Assembly (NCBI GenBank): GCA_934668285.1
Contig: CAKUNB010000050.1
Location: forward strand, 1 to 10,818
Direction of reading: 5' to 3'
DNA: 10,818 bases
Source: an uncultured Oscillospiraceae bacterium
GTDB lineage: Bacteria; Bacillota; Clostridia; Oscillospirales; Oscillospiraceae
In this document: positions 1 to 6,479 of the stretch, one piece after another
Position numbering within the stretch: position 1 is the stretch's first letter
Layout: each line of letters begins with the position of its first letter
Made by a program: the position numbers and the translations under genes
The notes under the pieces: model-generated
What the model saw: the letters and a program-made list of their open reading frames with translations, nothing else
Databases searched by the model: none
Told to the model about the DNA's origin: nothing

Positions 1-371
1 AAGAATTTTTGCCGCAGCTGCTCCGTCATCGGCGCCGCCTTGTTCGATACGATCGCCATGCGGAAGCCGGCGGCCTTGAGTGCGTCAAGAAGTTCCAAGA
101 TTCCGGAATACGGCGCAGTTTTTACCGCACAATGCTCCTGATAGTGCGATTTCATGGCCGCAAGCACTGCGTCGACCGTCTCGTCGGACGTGCCTGCCGG
201 AACGGAGCGCTCGATCAGCCGCCGCAGCCCGTTGCCGACGGATGCGCGGATCTCTTCCAGCGTTTTTTCGGAATATCCGAACTTTTTCAGTGCAAAATTC
301 ACGCTGATTCTCAAATCCTCCAGCGTATTGAGAAGCGTTCCGTCCAGATCAAACAGAATGGTATCAATCAT
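1..371 (-). CDS. HAD-family hydrolase, phosphoglycolate phosphatase-like (partial, C-terminus beyond window)
   Basis: The visible 123 residues begin MIDTILFDLDGTLLNT, which is HAD motif I with both catalytic aspartates (DLDGT, residues 8-12). A helical cap region with VGNGLRRLIERS follows, then the core strand carrying MAIVSNKA, which matches HAD motif II (the Ser/Thr). This layout is that of the Gph/PGMB-like phosphatases that remove phosphate from small metabolites such as 2-phosphoglycolate; the real substrate cannot be read from sequence. The ATG overlaps the stop codon of the upstream recombinase by 8 bases, so it is probably translated by coupling on the same leftward mRNA. The remainder of the gene (motifs III and IV, roughly 90-100 residues) lies outside the window. 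Family assignment is secure; the phosphoglycolate phosphatase name is only a likely guess. Confidence 0.85.
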   Translation of the reverse strand, partial: MIDTILFDLDGTLLNTLEDLRISVNFALKKFGYSEKTLEEIRASVGNGLRRLIERSVPAGTSDETVDAVLAAMKSHYQEHCAVKTAPYSGILELLDALKAAGFRMAIVSNKAAPMTEQLRQKF

Positions 372-1356
372 TGGTTTTCTCCTTTTCCAGATGGGCGAGG
401 GGATTGGCCTCCGCCGCGATTTTCAGCTCTGTGTTTTCAATATGGGTATAAATTTCGGTCGTATTCAGGTGCTCGTGGCCCAGAACCTCCTGCACCGTCT
501 TGATGTCGACACCGTTGGAAACCATCAGCGTCGCGGCGGTATGGCGCAGCTTGTGCGCGGAGTACTGCGAGGGATCAAGACCTGCCAGCAGCATGTATTT
601 TTTTACCAAGCGGTGGACGGCGGTCACGCTGATGCGGTTATTATCCCGCGAGCCGAACAATGCCTTGTTGTCCGACAACACTTTTTTGTTTCGTTCGGGC
701 AAGTACGCGTCGATGGCCGCACGGCAGGCGGAACCGAAGTAAACAATGCGCTCTTTGCTGCCTTTGCCGATGACGCGTATTCTGTCCTCGTATACGTTGG
801 ACAAATTCAGCCCGACCAGCTCCGAACGCCGGATGCCGCAATTCAAAAACAGCATTAAAATCGCATAATCGCGCTTGGCGTTCGGCCCCTCGACCGCTGC
901 CAGAAGCCGCTTGGATTCCTCCAACGTCAGGTAGCGGGGGAGGGACTTGCGAATTTTCGGATATTCGACATCCTTCACCGGATTTTCCGTTAGCTGCTTC
1001 GTGCGGACGGTCAGATACTTGTAAAAAGACTTGATCGCTGACAGCTTCCGCGCCCGCGCCGCAGAACCGATTCCGGCCGAGCTGTCCGTCTGGCGGTCGT
1101 TGGCGAGATAAGAAAGGTAGTCGTAAATATCAGTAATAGTTATCGTTTTTATAAATTCAAGACCAATATCCTTGATCGGAATCTCCTCCAGCGGCGTGCT
1201 ATAGGGCATTTCGCACTTCACGAGCTTCATAAAGCGTAAAAACATCCGCAGATCGAGGTAGTACTCCTGAATCGTCCGCGCAGATTGCCCCTTGATTGTC
1301 TCGTGATAAGAAAGAAACTCCCGCAAAACCTGCGGTGCATCACCATATTGATTCAT
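364..1356 (-). CDS. Tyrosine site-specific recombinase, XerC/XerD-like
   Basis: A 330-residue protein with the two-domain layout of Xer recombinases: an N-terminal SAM-like DNA-binding domain (about 1-130) and a C-terminal catalytic domain. All catalytic residues can be placed: Arg176 (CGIRRSEL), Lys198 (VIGKGSKER), His268 and Arg271 (HKLRHT), His294 (LGHEHL) and nucleophile Tyr303 (EIYTH). It should cut and rejoin DNA, as in chromosome dimer resolution at dif or integration of a mobile element. The ATG at 1356 is chosen because GGAGGT lies 7 bases upstream (1364-1369); the frame stays open to 1443, but that extension would run into the promoter. It overlaps the HAD gene by 8 bases. There are no phage or transposon genes nearby, which favours a housekeeping Xer enzyme, but length and single-copy context do not separate XerC from XerD or an integrase. 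Confidence 0.93.
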   Translation of the reverse strand: MNQYGDAPQVLREFLSYHETIKGQSARTIQEYYLDLRMFLRFMKLVKCEMPYSTPLEEIPIKDIGLEFIKTITITDIYDYLSYLANDRQTDSSAGIGSAARARKLSAIKSFYKYLTVRTKQLTENPVKDVEYPKIRKSLPRYLTLEESKRLLAAVEGPNAKRDYAILMLFLNCGIRRSELVGLNLSNVYEDRIRVIGKGSKERIVYFGSACRAAIDAYLPERNKKVLSDNKALFGSRDNNRISVTAVHRLVKKYMLLAGLDPSQYSAHKLRHTAATLMVSNGVDIKTVQEVLGHEHLNTTEIYTHIENTELKIAAEANPLAHLEKEKTND

Positions 1357-1363
1357 TGCAAAC

Positions 1364-1369
1364 ACCTCC
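1364..1369 (-). promoter_or_regulatory. Ribosome binding site that decides the recombinase start
   Basis: On the minus strand this reads GGAGGT, 7 bases before the ATG at 1356. It rules out the longer open frame that begins at 1443. Confidence 0.85.
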
Positions 1370-1414
1370 AAATACCAACCACATTCAAGCACCATCGTGC
1401 GAATACAGCCGGAC

Positions 1415-1443
1415 AGTATAATGGCCGGGTCGAGAACTGTCAA
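1415..1443 (-). promoter_or_regulatory. Sigma-A-type promoter for the recombinase/HAD operon
   Basis: On the minus strand a perfect -35 TTGACA (1438-1443) is followed after exactly 17 bases by TATACT (1415-1420), five of six matches to the -10 consensus. Transcription would start near 1408, leaving about a 50-base leader before the recombinase start. This is one of the best promoter matches in the window and points to constitutive expression. Confidence 0.85.
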
Positions 1444-1630
1444 GCCGCGCCAAACAAACTTCTTGAAGAATTGTCGGGAACTCCGCCATTGGCAATCAAA
1501 AAACGCTCAACAACAAACATAAAAAGTACGCTTCAGAAAGCCTAATACAGTGCAGGGAACACCCCCAGTGACGCACCCGCAAACGAAATAAGCTGCACGC
1601 TCCTGATTCATTTAGCCTCGAACGATTCTC

Positions 1631-1666
1631 TCCAACGCAACAAAATAAAAATTTTGTTGCGTTGGA
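1631..1666. repeat. Perfect 16-bp inverted repeat with 4-base AAAA loop
   Basis: The arms 1631-1646 and 1651-1666 are exact reverse complements: the left arm begins TCCAACGCAAC and ends AAAAT, and only AAAA separates them. The outer parts of the arms are mixed GC and the centre is AT-rich. Neither strand has a U-run directly after the stem, so it is not an ordinary intrinsic terminator. It could be an operator, a recombination site, a mobile-element scar or an RNA hairpin at the 3' end of the leftward acetyltransferase transcript. Confidence 0.85.
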
Positions 1667-1911
1667 AGTACGGGTGGCGCAAATAAGCCGGCTCAATGTC
1701 AAATTTGGCAGTAATATCAACACGTCTGAGCGCTGTCCATCAGCGGCGGCGACGGCATTGTGTTCGGCGCGCGCAGCGTCTGCTCCGTTCTGAAGGGTCT
1801 GTTCAGCTTCCTCATTATCCGGGATGCGTTGGCGTGCATTCGATCAACGAAATCTGCATATTGCGAATAGCATTGTACGCCGCCTGTTCCGCTCAATGCT
1901 GGGCTGGTTGC

Positions 1912-2388
1912 CTAAGCTGGATGCGCTTTTGTGATTTTGTAATATCGGAACGATGCGTCCTCGTGTGTAAATTGAAAGCCGACTTTTTCCAGGACGTGCT
2001 GGCTGCGCGTGTTTTTCCGGATGGCATCGGCGTATACTGCTGTCAGTCCCAGCCGCTCGAAGGCGTATTCTACAGCGAGTGCTTCGGCGTACGTTCCGTA
2101 GCCCTTGCCTTTTACGGTATCGTTTTGAAGATGAATGCCAAGAACGCAGGAGCTGTTTTCCCGGTCGATCTGCTTGAGCAGGACCTCGCCGATGGGCTGT
2201 CCGTCCAGCATAACGGCAAAGTAAATACGCTGTTTTGCGGCTTGGCGGTCGAAATAGGCGTTGACCCACGTTTCCCGATACACAAAAGGTACAAATTTTG
2301 TCATATCTTCGTAGAAATCGGGGTCGTTTTGAAAGCTACGATATAGCTTGTGGCACAATTCACGCGTCATTATTTTAAGCGTTATCAT
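1912..2388 (-). CDS. GNAT-family N-acetyltransferase (RimJ/RimL-like)
   Basis: A 158-residue protein of normal size for a single GNAT domain. The acetyl-CoA pyrophosphate-binding signature is visible in VKGKGYGTYAEAL (Q/R-x-x-G-x-G/A type), preceded by a beta strand (SSCVLGIHLQ) and followed by ERLGLTAVYADAIRKNTRS and VLEKVGFQF. This is the usual ending of RimJ/RimL-type enzymes that acetylate amino groups on proteins or small molecules. The substrate is not predictable. AAAGGAG lies about 9 bases upstream of the ATG. Its first 14 bases overlap the end of the upstream membrane-protein gene, so the two are probably translationally coupled in the leftward nadE cluster. Confidence 0.88.
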   Translation of the reverse strand: MITLKIMTRELCHKLYRSFQNDPDFYEDMTKFVPFVYRETWVNAYFDRQAAKQRIYFAVMLDGQPIGEVLLKQIDRENSSCVLGIHLQNDTVKGKGYGTYAEALAVEYAFERLGLTAVYADAIRKNTRSQHVLEKVGFQFTHEDASFRYYKITKAHPA

Positions 2389-3002
2389 TATACAGCGCTC
2401 CTTTGGTACGGCCTGATATTGTCGCTTCCCGTTGCTTTATGTGCGCCTTCAGGTGCTTGAGCTTTGCGTGGCCCTTTTTGCACCACAAACGGTCGATCAG
2501 GAGTAATGCAAGCCCCTCGAGCAAACAAGTGACAAGAATCGCGCTCCATAGTCCGCGGCGTTCCTGCTCCCATAGCTGCACGGCGGCAGTACGGGATTGC
2601 AGGAGCTCATGGTCGCTCCACAGGCCCTCGATGATTTTCGCGCCGGAGATCGTTTCGGAATAAACGAGCGTATAGTGTTTCCTGCGCCGTTATACTTTTT
2701 TGTATCTCCTCCATTGAAGCGATACGCTCATTAAAAACGAACATTCTGCCGTCTGAAGTATGGAGTACATGACGCAAGCGGGTCGGAAATCCGACATATT
2801 CCTCCGAGATGGACTGATATTGGACTTCGGTTTCCTCCCACGCGTCTGGTCCGGGATTGGCCGCGAGGCCGAACAACCATACCGGAAGCAACAAGATGAT
2901 CACCAGCGTAGCCGCGTATTTTGCGGCGATCGTTTGACGGGCGCGGCGAAGCTCTTTTTGCTTTTTACGTATATACCCGTCCGGAGCGGTATGCGTTTTC
3001 AT
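2375..3002 (-). pseudogene. Two-helix membrane protein of unknown function, interrupted by a one-base frameshift
   Basis: I do not recognise the family. The start is the ATG at 3002, with GGGGAG 6 bases upstream. The first frame gives a basic N-terminus, a hydrophobic helix (residues about 29-48, ATLVIILLLPVWLFGLAA), then an extracellular-looking region up to ITAQE, and would end at 2607 after a foreign-looking tail (131 residues). The next frame, opening at once, continues sensibly as HYTLVYSETISGAKIIEG, then a second helix (LWSAILVTCLLEGLALLLI) and a basic tail, ending at 2375. Removing one base of the T-run at 2678-2680 (A-run on the minus strand) restores a single 208-residue protein with both ends inside the cell and a loop of about 100 residues outside. 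The span is 628 bases, 3n+1, which fits a single-base insertion. It could be a true mutation or a sequencing error. It lies between two acetyltransferases in the nadE cluster. Confidence 0.75.
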
Positions 3003-3027
3003 CGTCTGCTCCCCTTCCGCAGTCTGC

Positions 3028-3546
3028 TCATGTTGCCGCACTCCCCTTCTGCTTGCAATACGACAGTGCATAAACATCCACATTTTCTTCGTAATTTTCC
3101 TGCGATAGGAAGAAATCCAGCTTTTTCAACAGTGAAATACTTGCTATATTCTCCGAATGCGCGAGGGCGAAAATGTCCAGTTGATAGACATTATGAAGCT
3201 GCGGAAGGAGGGCCGCAAGCAGCTCATAGGCATACCCGTTCCGCTGGAACGGCGGGAAGATCGTGTAGCCGATGCTGACGCTGTCGTTGCGGAGAAAAAA
3301 TACCGTAAGATCGCCGACCAATGTCCCGTCACGCAGACAAATGGCGTAGTGCTGCTCGCGCTGCGCGGAGAAAAGGCGGCTGCGGCGGTAGCGGAGGACG
3401 AAGCACCGCAGCGACGGCAGGCTCCGCTGCCTCCAGCACTGGTAGCGGCTGCAATTTTCGTCCTTGCGCCAGACGGCAAGCGTCCGCGCATCCGCCCATT
3501 CCGGAACCCGCAGGAGCAGCCGCTCTGTCCGGAATTGCGGCGTCAC
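3028..3546 (-). CDS. GNAT-family N-acetyltransferase (RimJ/RimL-like)
   Basis: A 172-residue protein opening with the typical TERLLLR strand (residues 7-13) of RimJ/RimL-type acetyltransferases. The acetyl-CoA loop is in IGYTIFPPFQRNGYAYE, and the C-terminal half (IFALAHSENIASISLLKKLDF) matches the N-x-x-S-x-x-L-x-K-x-G/L-F pattern of the family. The start is GTG, sharing GTGA with the nadE stop, a 4-base overlap that means coupled translation; no well-spaced ribosome site is present. The conserved TERLLLR close to the N-terminus supports this start. The substrate is unknown. The middle (YRRSRLFSAQREQ) is Arg-rich. It is followed 25 bases later by the broken membrane-protein gene. Confidence 0.85.
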   Translation of the reverse strand: MTPQFRTERLLLRVPEWADARTLAVWRKDENCSRYQCWRQRSLPSLRCFVLRYRRSRLFSAQREQHYAICLRDGTLVGDLTVFFLRNDSVSIGYTIFPPFQRNGYAYELLAALLPQLHNVYQLDIFALAHSENIASISLLKKLDFFLSQENYEENVDVYALSYCKQKGSAAT

Positions 3547-4280
3547 TCCGGCTGGTACGGGAAAACGTCCATAAACCGCACCTTGAAGCGGTTCAGCTCA
3601 TACAGCCGGTCGATGCGGGCCTTGGTGGCCGCGTCCGGCTCGACACCGTCGCGGATATACGCGTCGAGGGTGGCATAGGTAAAGCCGAGCTTTTCCTCGT
3701 CGGTCTGGCCGCATAGGCCGTCAATCGGGACCTTCTCGACCAGGCATTCCGGCAGCCCCAGTTCCCTGCCGAGCGCCTTGACCTCGCGGACGCAGAGCAT
3801 GGATAGCGGGCTGAAATCGCCGGCGCTGTCGCCGTAGCGCGTCGAATAGCCGACCCAGTCCTCCGAGAGATTGCAGGTGTTGGCCACGCGGCCGTTTCGG
3901 CTCTGGGCGACGGCGTAGAGCGTGGACATGCGAAGGCGCGGTGCGAGATTGATCTCCGTGTCGCGGCTGACAGCGCCGAGCTTCTGCCGCACCTCGCCGA
4001 GCAGGCCCTGATAGCCGTCATGGATATTGATGACGTAATGCTCAATGCCGAGATGCGAAACCAGCAGGCGGCTCATGGCGATGTCGCTCTGCTCGCCGTT
4101 CGGCATCAGAACACCGATCACACGGTCCTTCCCCAGTGCTTCCACGCACAGCGCGGCGGCGACGGAGCTGTCCTTTCCGCCGGAAATGCCGACGATGGCG
4201 TTGCAGCCCTTCCCGTTTTTCTCAAACCAGCCGCGGATCCACGTAACCAGCTCGCCCTTCACTCTTTCTGCATCAAACAT
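3543..4280 (-). CDS. nadE: NH3-dependent NAD+ synthetase
   Basis: A 245-residue protein catalysing the last step of NAD+ synthesis: ATP-dependent amidation of nicotinate adenine dinucleotide. The N-type ATP-pyrophosphatase P-loop SGGKDSS is at residues 33-39. Other NadE signatures follow: NLAPRLRMSTLYAVAQ, CNLSEDWVGYSTRYGDSAGDFSPL (stored here as separate blocks around residues 136-159), and VPIDGLCGQTDEEKLG near 184-199. The length and absence of an N-terminal nitrilase/glutaminase domain say it uses free ammonia rather than glutamine. The ATG at 4280 is chosen because GGAGGT (4289-4294) lies 8 bases upstream; the frame stays open further but would cross into divergent pfkA. It heads the leftward cluster with two acetyltransferases and a membrane protein, and the stop overlaps the next start by 4 bases. 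Confidence 0.96.
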   Translation of the reverse strand: MFDAERVKGELVTWIRGWFEKNGKGCNAIVGISGGKDSSVAAALCVEALGKDRVIGVLMPNGEQSDIAMSRLLVSHLGIEHYVINIHDGYQGLLGEVRQKLGAVSRDTEINLAPRLRMSTLYAVAQSRNGRVANTCNLSEDWVGYSTRYGDSAGDFSPLSMLCVREVKALGRELGLPECLVEKVPIDGLCGQTDEEKLGFTYATLDAYIRDGVEPDAATKARIDRLYELNRFKVRFMDVFPYQPE

Positions 4281-4310
4281 AACAGAAAACCTCCCTGAAA
4301 AGATAGCTAC

Positions 4311-4339
4311 AAGATACCACATCTTCGTCAAATTGTCTA
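4311..4339 (-). promoter_or_regulatory. Probable promoter for the nadE cluster
   Basis: On the minus strand TAGACA (4334-4339) and TATCTT (4311-4316) are separated by 17 bases, matching five and four positions of the sigma-A consensus. A TTGACG at 4326-4331 is an alternative -35, but no good -10 lies 17 bases from it. The leader would be about 25-30 bases and would include the nadE ribosome site. Confidence 0.5.
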
Positions 4340-4340
4340 C

Positions 4341-4369
4341 TTTACAAATCCGGAAAAATAGAATAAAAT
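4341..4369 (+). promoter_or_regulatory. Sigma-A-type promoter for pfkA
   Basis: TTTACA (4341-4346) and TAAAAT (4364-4369) are 17 bases apart; each matches the consensus in five of six positions. It sits in the short divergent spacer shared with nadE, and transcription would begin about 37 bases before the pfkA ATG. Confidence 0.75.
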
Positions 4370-4413
4370 AGAGAAAAATTTTGCCGGAGTACCGGCAGGA
4401 GCAGGTGATAAAA

Positions 4414-5394
4414 ATGACAGAAAGCAAAGTAAAACGGATCGGTGTTCTGACCAGCGGCGGCGACGCGCCCGGCATGAACGCGGCAGTCCGCGCGGTCGTT
4501 CGCTCGGCCATCTTCCGTGGTGTGGAAGTCGTGGGCATCCGGCGCGGCTGGAACGGCCTGATCAACGGCGATTTCATCCGGATGGATGAAAAAAGCGTGG
4601 CACATATTATCAATCGCGGCGGCACGATGCTCTATACCGCCCGCAGCATGGATTTCATGACCGAGGAAGGCAGAGAAAAGGCGCTGCGCACCTGTAAGCT
4701 GCTCGGCCTCGACGGCATTGTCGCCATCGGCGGCGACGGCACATTCCGCGGCGCGCTCGAGCTGTCGAAGCTCGGCATTTCCGTCGTCGGCATTCCCGGG
4801 ACGATCGACAACGACATTGCCTGCACGCACTACTGCATCGGCTTTGACACTGCCGCCAACACGGCCATCGAGTGCATCGATAAGCTGCGCGATACCATGC
4901 AGTCGCATGAGCGCTGCTCCGTCGTTGAGGTCATGGGACGCAACGCCGGTCATCTGGCGCTCTATGTCGGCCTTGCGACCGGCGCGACGGCAGTGCTGGT
5001 GCCGGAGAACAAGGAAAATTTCGAAACCGAGATCATCAACAAGATCCGCAACGCCCGCCTCAACGGCTTCACGCACTACATGGTCGTCGTTGCAGAGGGT
5101 GCAGGCAGTGCCTTTGACGTTGCCGCGCGAATCAAGGACGAGATCTGCATTGACCCGCGCGTAACGGTGCTCGGCCACGTACAGCGCGGCGGCACACCGT
5201 CGGGCCGCGACCGCGTTACCGCCACGCGGATGGGCTACCACGCTGTTGATATCCTCGCAAGCGGCGGGAAAAACCGCCTCGTCTGCATTCAGGACGGCAA
5301 AATGTGCAACGTCGACATTACTGAGGGCCTCAGCATGCACAAGGGCATCGATCTGGAGGAAATGACAGTTCTGGAATCAATGACCGGCGTATAA
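4414..5394 (+). CDS. pfkA: ATP-dependent 6-phosphofructokinase
   Basis: A 326-residue cytoplasmic enzyme that phosphorylates fructose 6-phosphate in the committed step of glycolysis. Motifs run in the expected order: TSGGDAPGMNAAVR (13-26), GGDGT (106-110), PGTIDND (128-134) with catalytic Asp132, MGR (174-176), VPEN (197-199 region) and HVQRGG (255-260). The Gly in GGDGT and the Gly in PGTIDND are those of ATP-using enzymes; pyrophosphate-using relatives carry Asp and Lys there. Length matches the bacterial PfkA group. The ATG at 4414 has AGGTGAT just upstream (4403-4409); an in-frame TTG at 4381 would add 11 residues lying next to the promoter and is less likely. The gene is single, with its own promoter and terminator, and divergent from nadE. 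Confidence 0.97.
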   Translation: MTESKVKRIGVLTSGGDAPGMNAAVRAVVRSAIFRGVEVVGIRRGWNGLINGDFIRMDEKSVAHIINRGGTMLYTARSMDFMTEEGREKALRTCKLLGLDGIVAIGGDGTFRGALELSKLGISVVGIPGTIDNDIACTHYCIGFDTAANTAIECIDKLRDTMQSHERCSVVEVMGRNAGHLALYVGLATGATAVLVPENKENFETEIINKIRNARLNGFTHYMVVVAEGAGSAFDVAARIKDEICIDPRVTVLGHVQRGGTPSGRDRVTATRMGYHAVDILASGGKNRLVCIQDGKMCNVDITEGLSMHKGIDLEEMTVLESMTGV

Positions 5395-5405
5395 AAAGGA
5401 AATCG

Positions 5406-5472
5406 GCCGCATCGGTCGGGACATCGGCAGTGCGCCGGTGCCCTGCCCGGTGCGGCTTTCTTGTCTATTTTT
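5406..5472 (+). terminator. Strong intrinsic terminator after pfkA
   Basis: The outer stem pairs GCCGCATCGG (5406-5415) with CCGGTGCGGC (5447-5456), allowing one G-U pair. The interior adds a second helix of the ATCGGC/GCCGGT type. A T-rich tract (5457-5472) follows directly. It separates pfkA from the surface-protein operon that starts about 70 bases later. Confidence 0.88.
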
Positions 5473-5522
5473 GTAGAATTCATATTAAATTTCTATTTTT
5501 TGTGTTTTTTTGCTAAATATAC

Positions 5523-5551
5523 TTGCGTCCAACTACAAGATGTGCTATACT
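5523..5551 (+). promoter_or_regulatory. Extended -10 promoter for the surface-fibre operon
   Basis: TTGCGT (5523-5528), a 17-base spacer and TATACT (5546-5551), with TGC directly before the -10, which is the extended TGn element. The upstream stretch 5470-5520 is very T-rich and could act as an UP-like element. Transcription would start near 5558, giving a leader of about 50 bases before the first gene. Confidence 0.75.
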
Positions 5552-5609
5552 TTATCTGGATTAGTTTCTGCATTTTTGCGAATTGTTAGGTGGAGAGTGA
5601 GGCTGCGTT

Positions 5610-6479
5610 ATGGAGCAAAAGAAGAAAAAGCTGCGAATTGCCGCGATTATCCTCGGCATTACCCTTGCGCTGTGCCTTGGCGGATTGGCCGGAACGCTGA
5701 TCAGCAGGGGCTTCTTCGGCGGTTCGGATGCAACGGTCGAGGTGCCGGATAATCTGATTTCGCCGGATGGCTCAACAAGCCCGACCGAGCAGACGGACGC
5801 CCCGCCGACGGAGTCTCCCACGGCTGAGACCGAGCCTGCCCCGACGGAGACCGCCTCGCCCACGCAGATGCCGACGGAAAAGACGACGGAGAAGGCCACG
5901 TCCTCCCCCACCCCGAATCCCGACAGCGGCAAGAAGCGCAAGGCGGCGACGATCGACCTCTATCAGGGCCGCGCCGATGACAACACGCCGTTCCAGGCAA
6001 CGAATCTCCTGCCCGGCGATACTGTGACGAAATATTTCCGTGTCAAGGTTTCCTATGAAGACAAGGTCACCGTCCATTACCACGCAGACGTCCGGCAGGG
6101 CTACGAAAAGCTTGCCGAGGTTCTTAAGGTAAAGATCGTCCTGCTGTCGAACAACTCCGAAGTGCTCTACGACGGCCTGATGCGCGACATGCCCAAGAGC
6201 CTGACGCACAAGCTCTCGTCGGCCAGCCGCACTTCCGACGAGCTGTACTATGAAATTACGGCGTATCTCGACACCTCGGTCGGCAACGAATATCAGAACA
6301 AGAGCCTGATTGCGGACTTCCGCTGGTGGGTCGAGGAAACTGGCAATCTTACCCCGCCGACCGGCACGGATTCCAACCTCACGCTCTGGCTGGTGCTGGC
6401 AGCTGCTTCTGCAGCGGGCTGTCTGATCGTGCTGATCGTCTATCGCAGCAAGAGGAGGGAAAAGCATGAAGAATCATAA
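5610..6479 (+). CDS. Sortase-type surface protein: Ser/Thr/Pro stalk, TasA-like domain, PPTGT cell-wall anchor
   Basis: A 289-residue protein. A basic start (KKKK) and hydrophobic segment (about 9-30) form a signal peptide or anchor. Residues 51-106 are a low-complexity Thr/Pro/Glu/Ser stalk. A beta-rich domain (about 112-243) contains LLPGDTVTKYFRVKV, LAEVLKVKI, LYDGL and GNEYQNKSL, and lines up with the next gene's domain (PG-x-TV-x-K-x-F-x-VK, LA-[DE]-VL, GNE-x-QN). The C-terminus is a sorting signal: TPPTGT (248-253), a helix (257-277), then SKRREK. Class-B-like clostridial sortases often use such NPPTG/SPKTG-type motifs. The start follows GAGTGAGG at 5595-5602. Its stop overlaps the next gene by 14 bases. 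It lacks the SipW-type signal seen in its paralogues, so it may be the membrane or wall base of a fibre (inference). Confidence 0.78.
   Translation: MEQKKKKLRIAAIILGITLALCLGGLAGTLISRGFFGGSDATVEVPDNLISPDGSTSPTEQTDAPPTESPTAETEPAPTETASPTQMPTEKTTEKATSSPTPNPDSGKKRKAATIDLYQGRADDNTPFQATNLLPGDTVTKYFRVKVSYEDKVTVHYHADVRQGYEKLAEVLKVKIVLLSNNSEVLYDGLMRDMPKSLTHKLSSASRTSDELYYEITAYLDTSVGNEYQNKSLIADFRWWVEETGNLTPPTGTDSNLTLWLVLAAASAAGCLIVLIVYRSKRREKHEES

Larger units (their letters stand above)
1357..1911. other. 555-base stretch without a convincing gene
   Basis: The right border is the stop of a leftward acetyltransferase and the left border is the recombinase start. It holds the recombinase promoter (1415-1443) and a perfect inverted repeat (1631-1666). 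Short open frames exist on both strands, but none has a ribosome site plus a recognisable protein. A frame at about 1727-1870 (+) reads SGGDGIVFGARSVCSVLKG-like protein after a stop and ends at 1870 with no good start; it may be a gene remnant or chance. No clear intrinsic terminator for the leftward operon ending at 1912 was seen. Confidence 0.6.

Noticed and set aside
1357..1443. N-terminal extension of the recombinase to 1443
   Set aside because: The extension overlaps the promoter at 1415-1443 and bypasses the GGAGGT site; the start at 1356 is better.
1727..1870. A short plus-strand frame with SGGDGIVFGA-like protein
   Set aside because: About 46 codons, begins right after a stop, lacks a start and ribosome site, and has no identified relative. 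It may be a remnant but cannot be supported as a gene.
2693..2706. The A-run in the membrane-protein mRNA as a programmed slippery site
   Set aside because: The run does not fit the X-XXY-YYZ phase, and the target frame meets a TAA before the point where the two frames match.
4281..4625. N-terminal extension of NAD+ synthetase to 4625
   Set aside because: It would run through the divergent promoters and into pfkA, and the shorter form has the normal family length plus GGAGGT 8 bases upstream.
4342..5340. A 332-codon minus-strand open frame over pfkA
   Set aside because: It lies opposite a textbook phosphofructokinase and contains no recognisable motif; a mirror frame of GC-rich codons.
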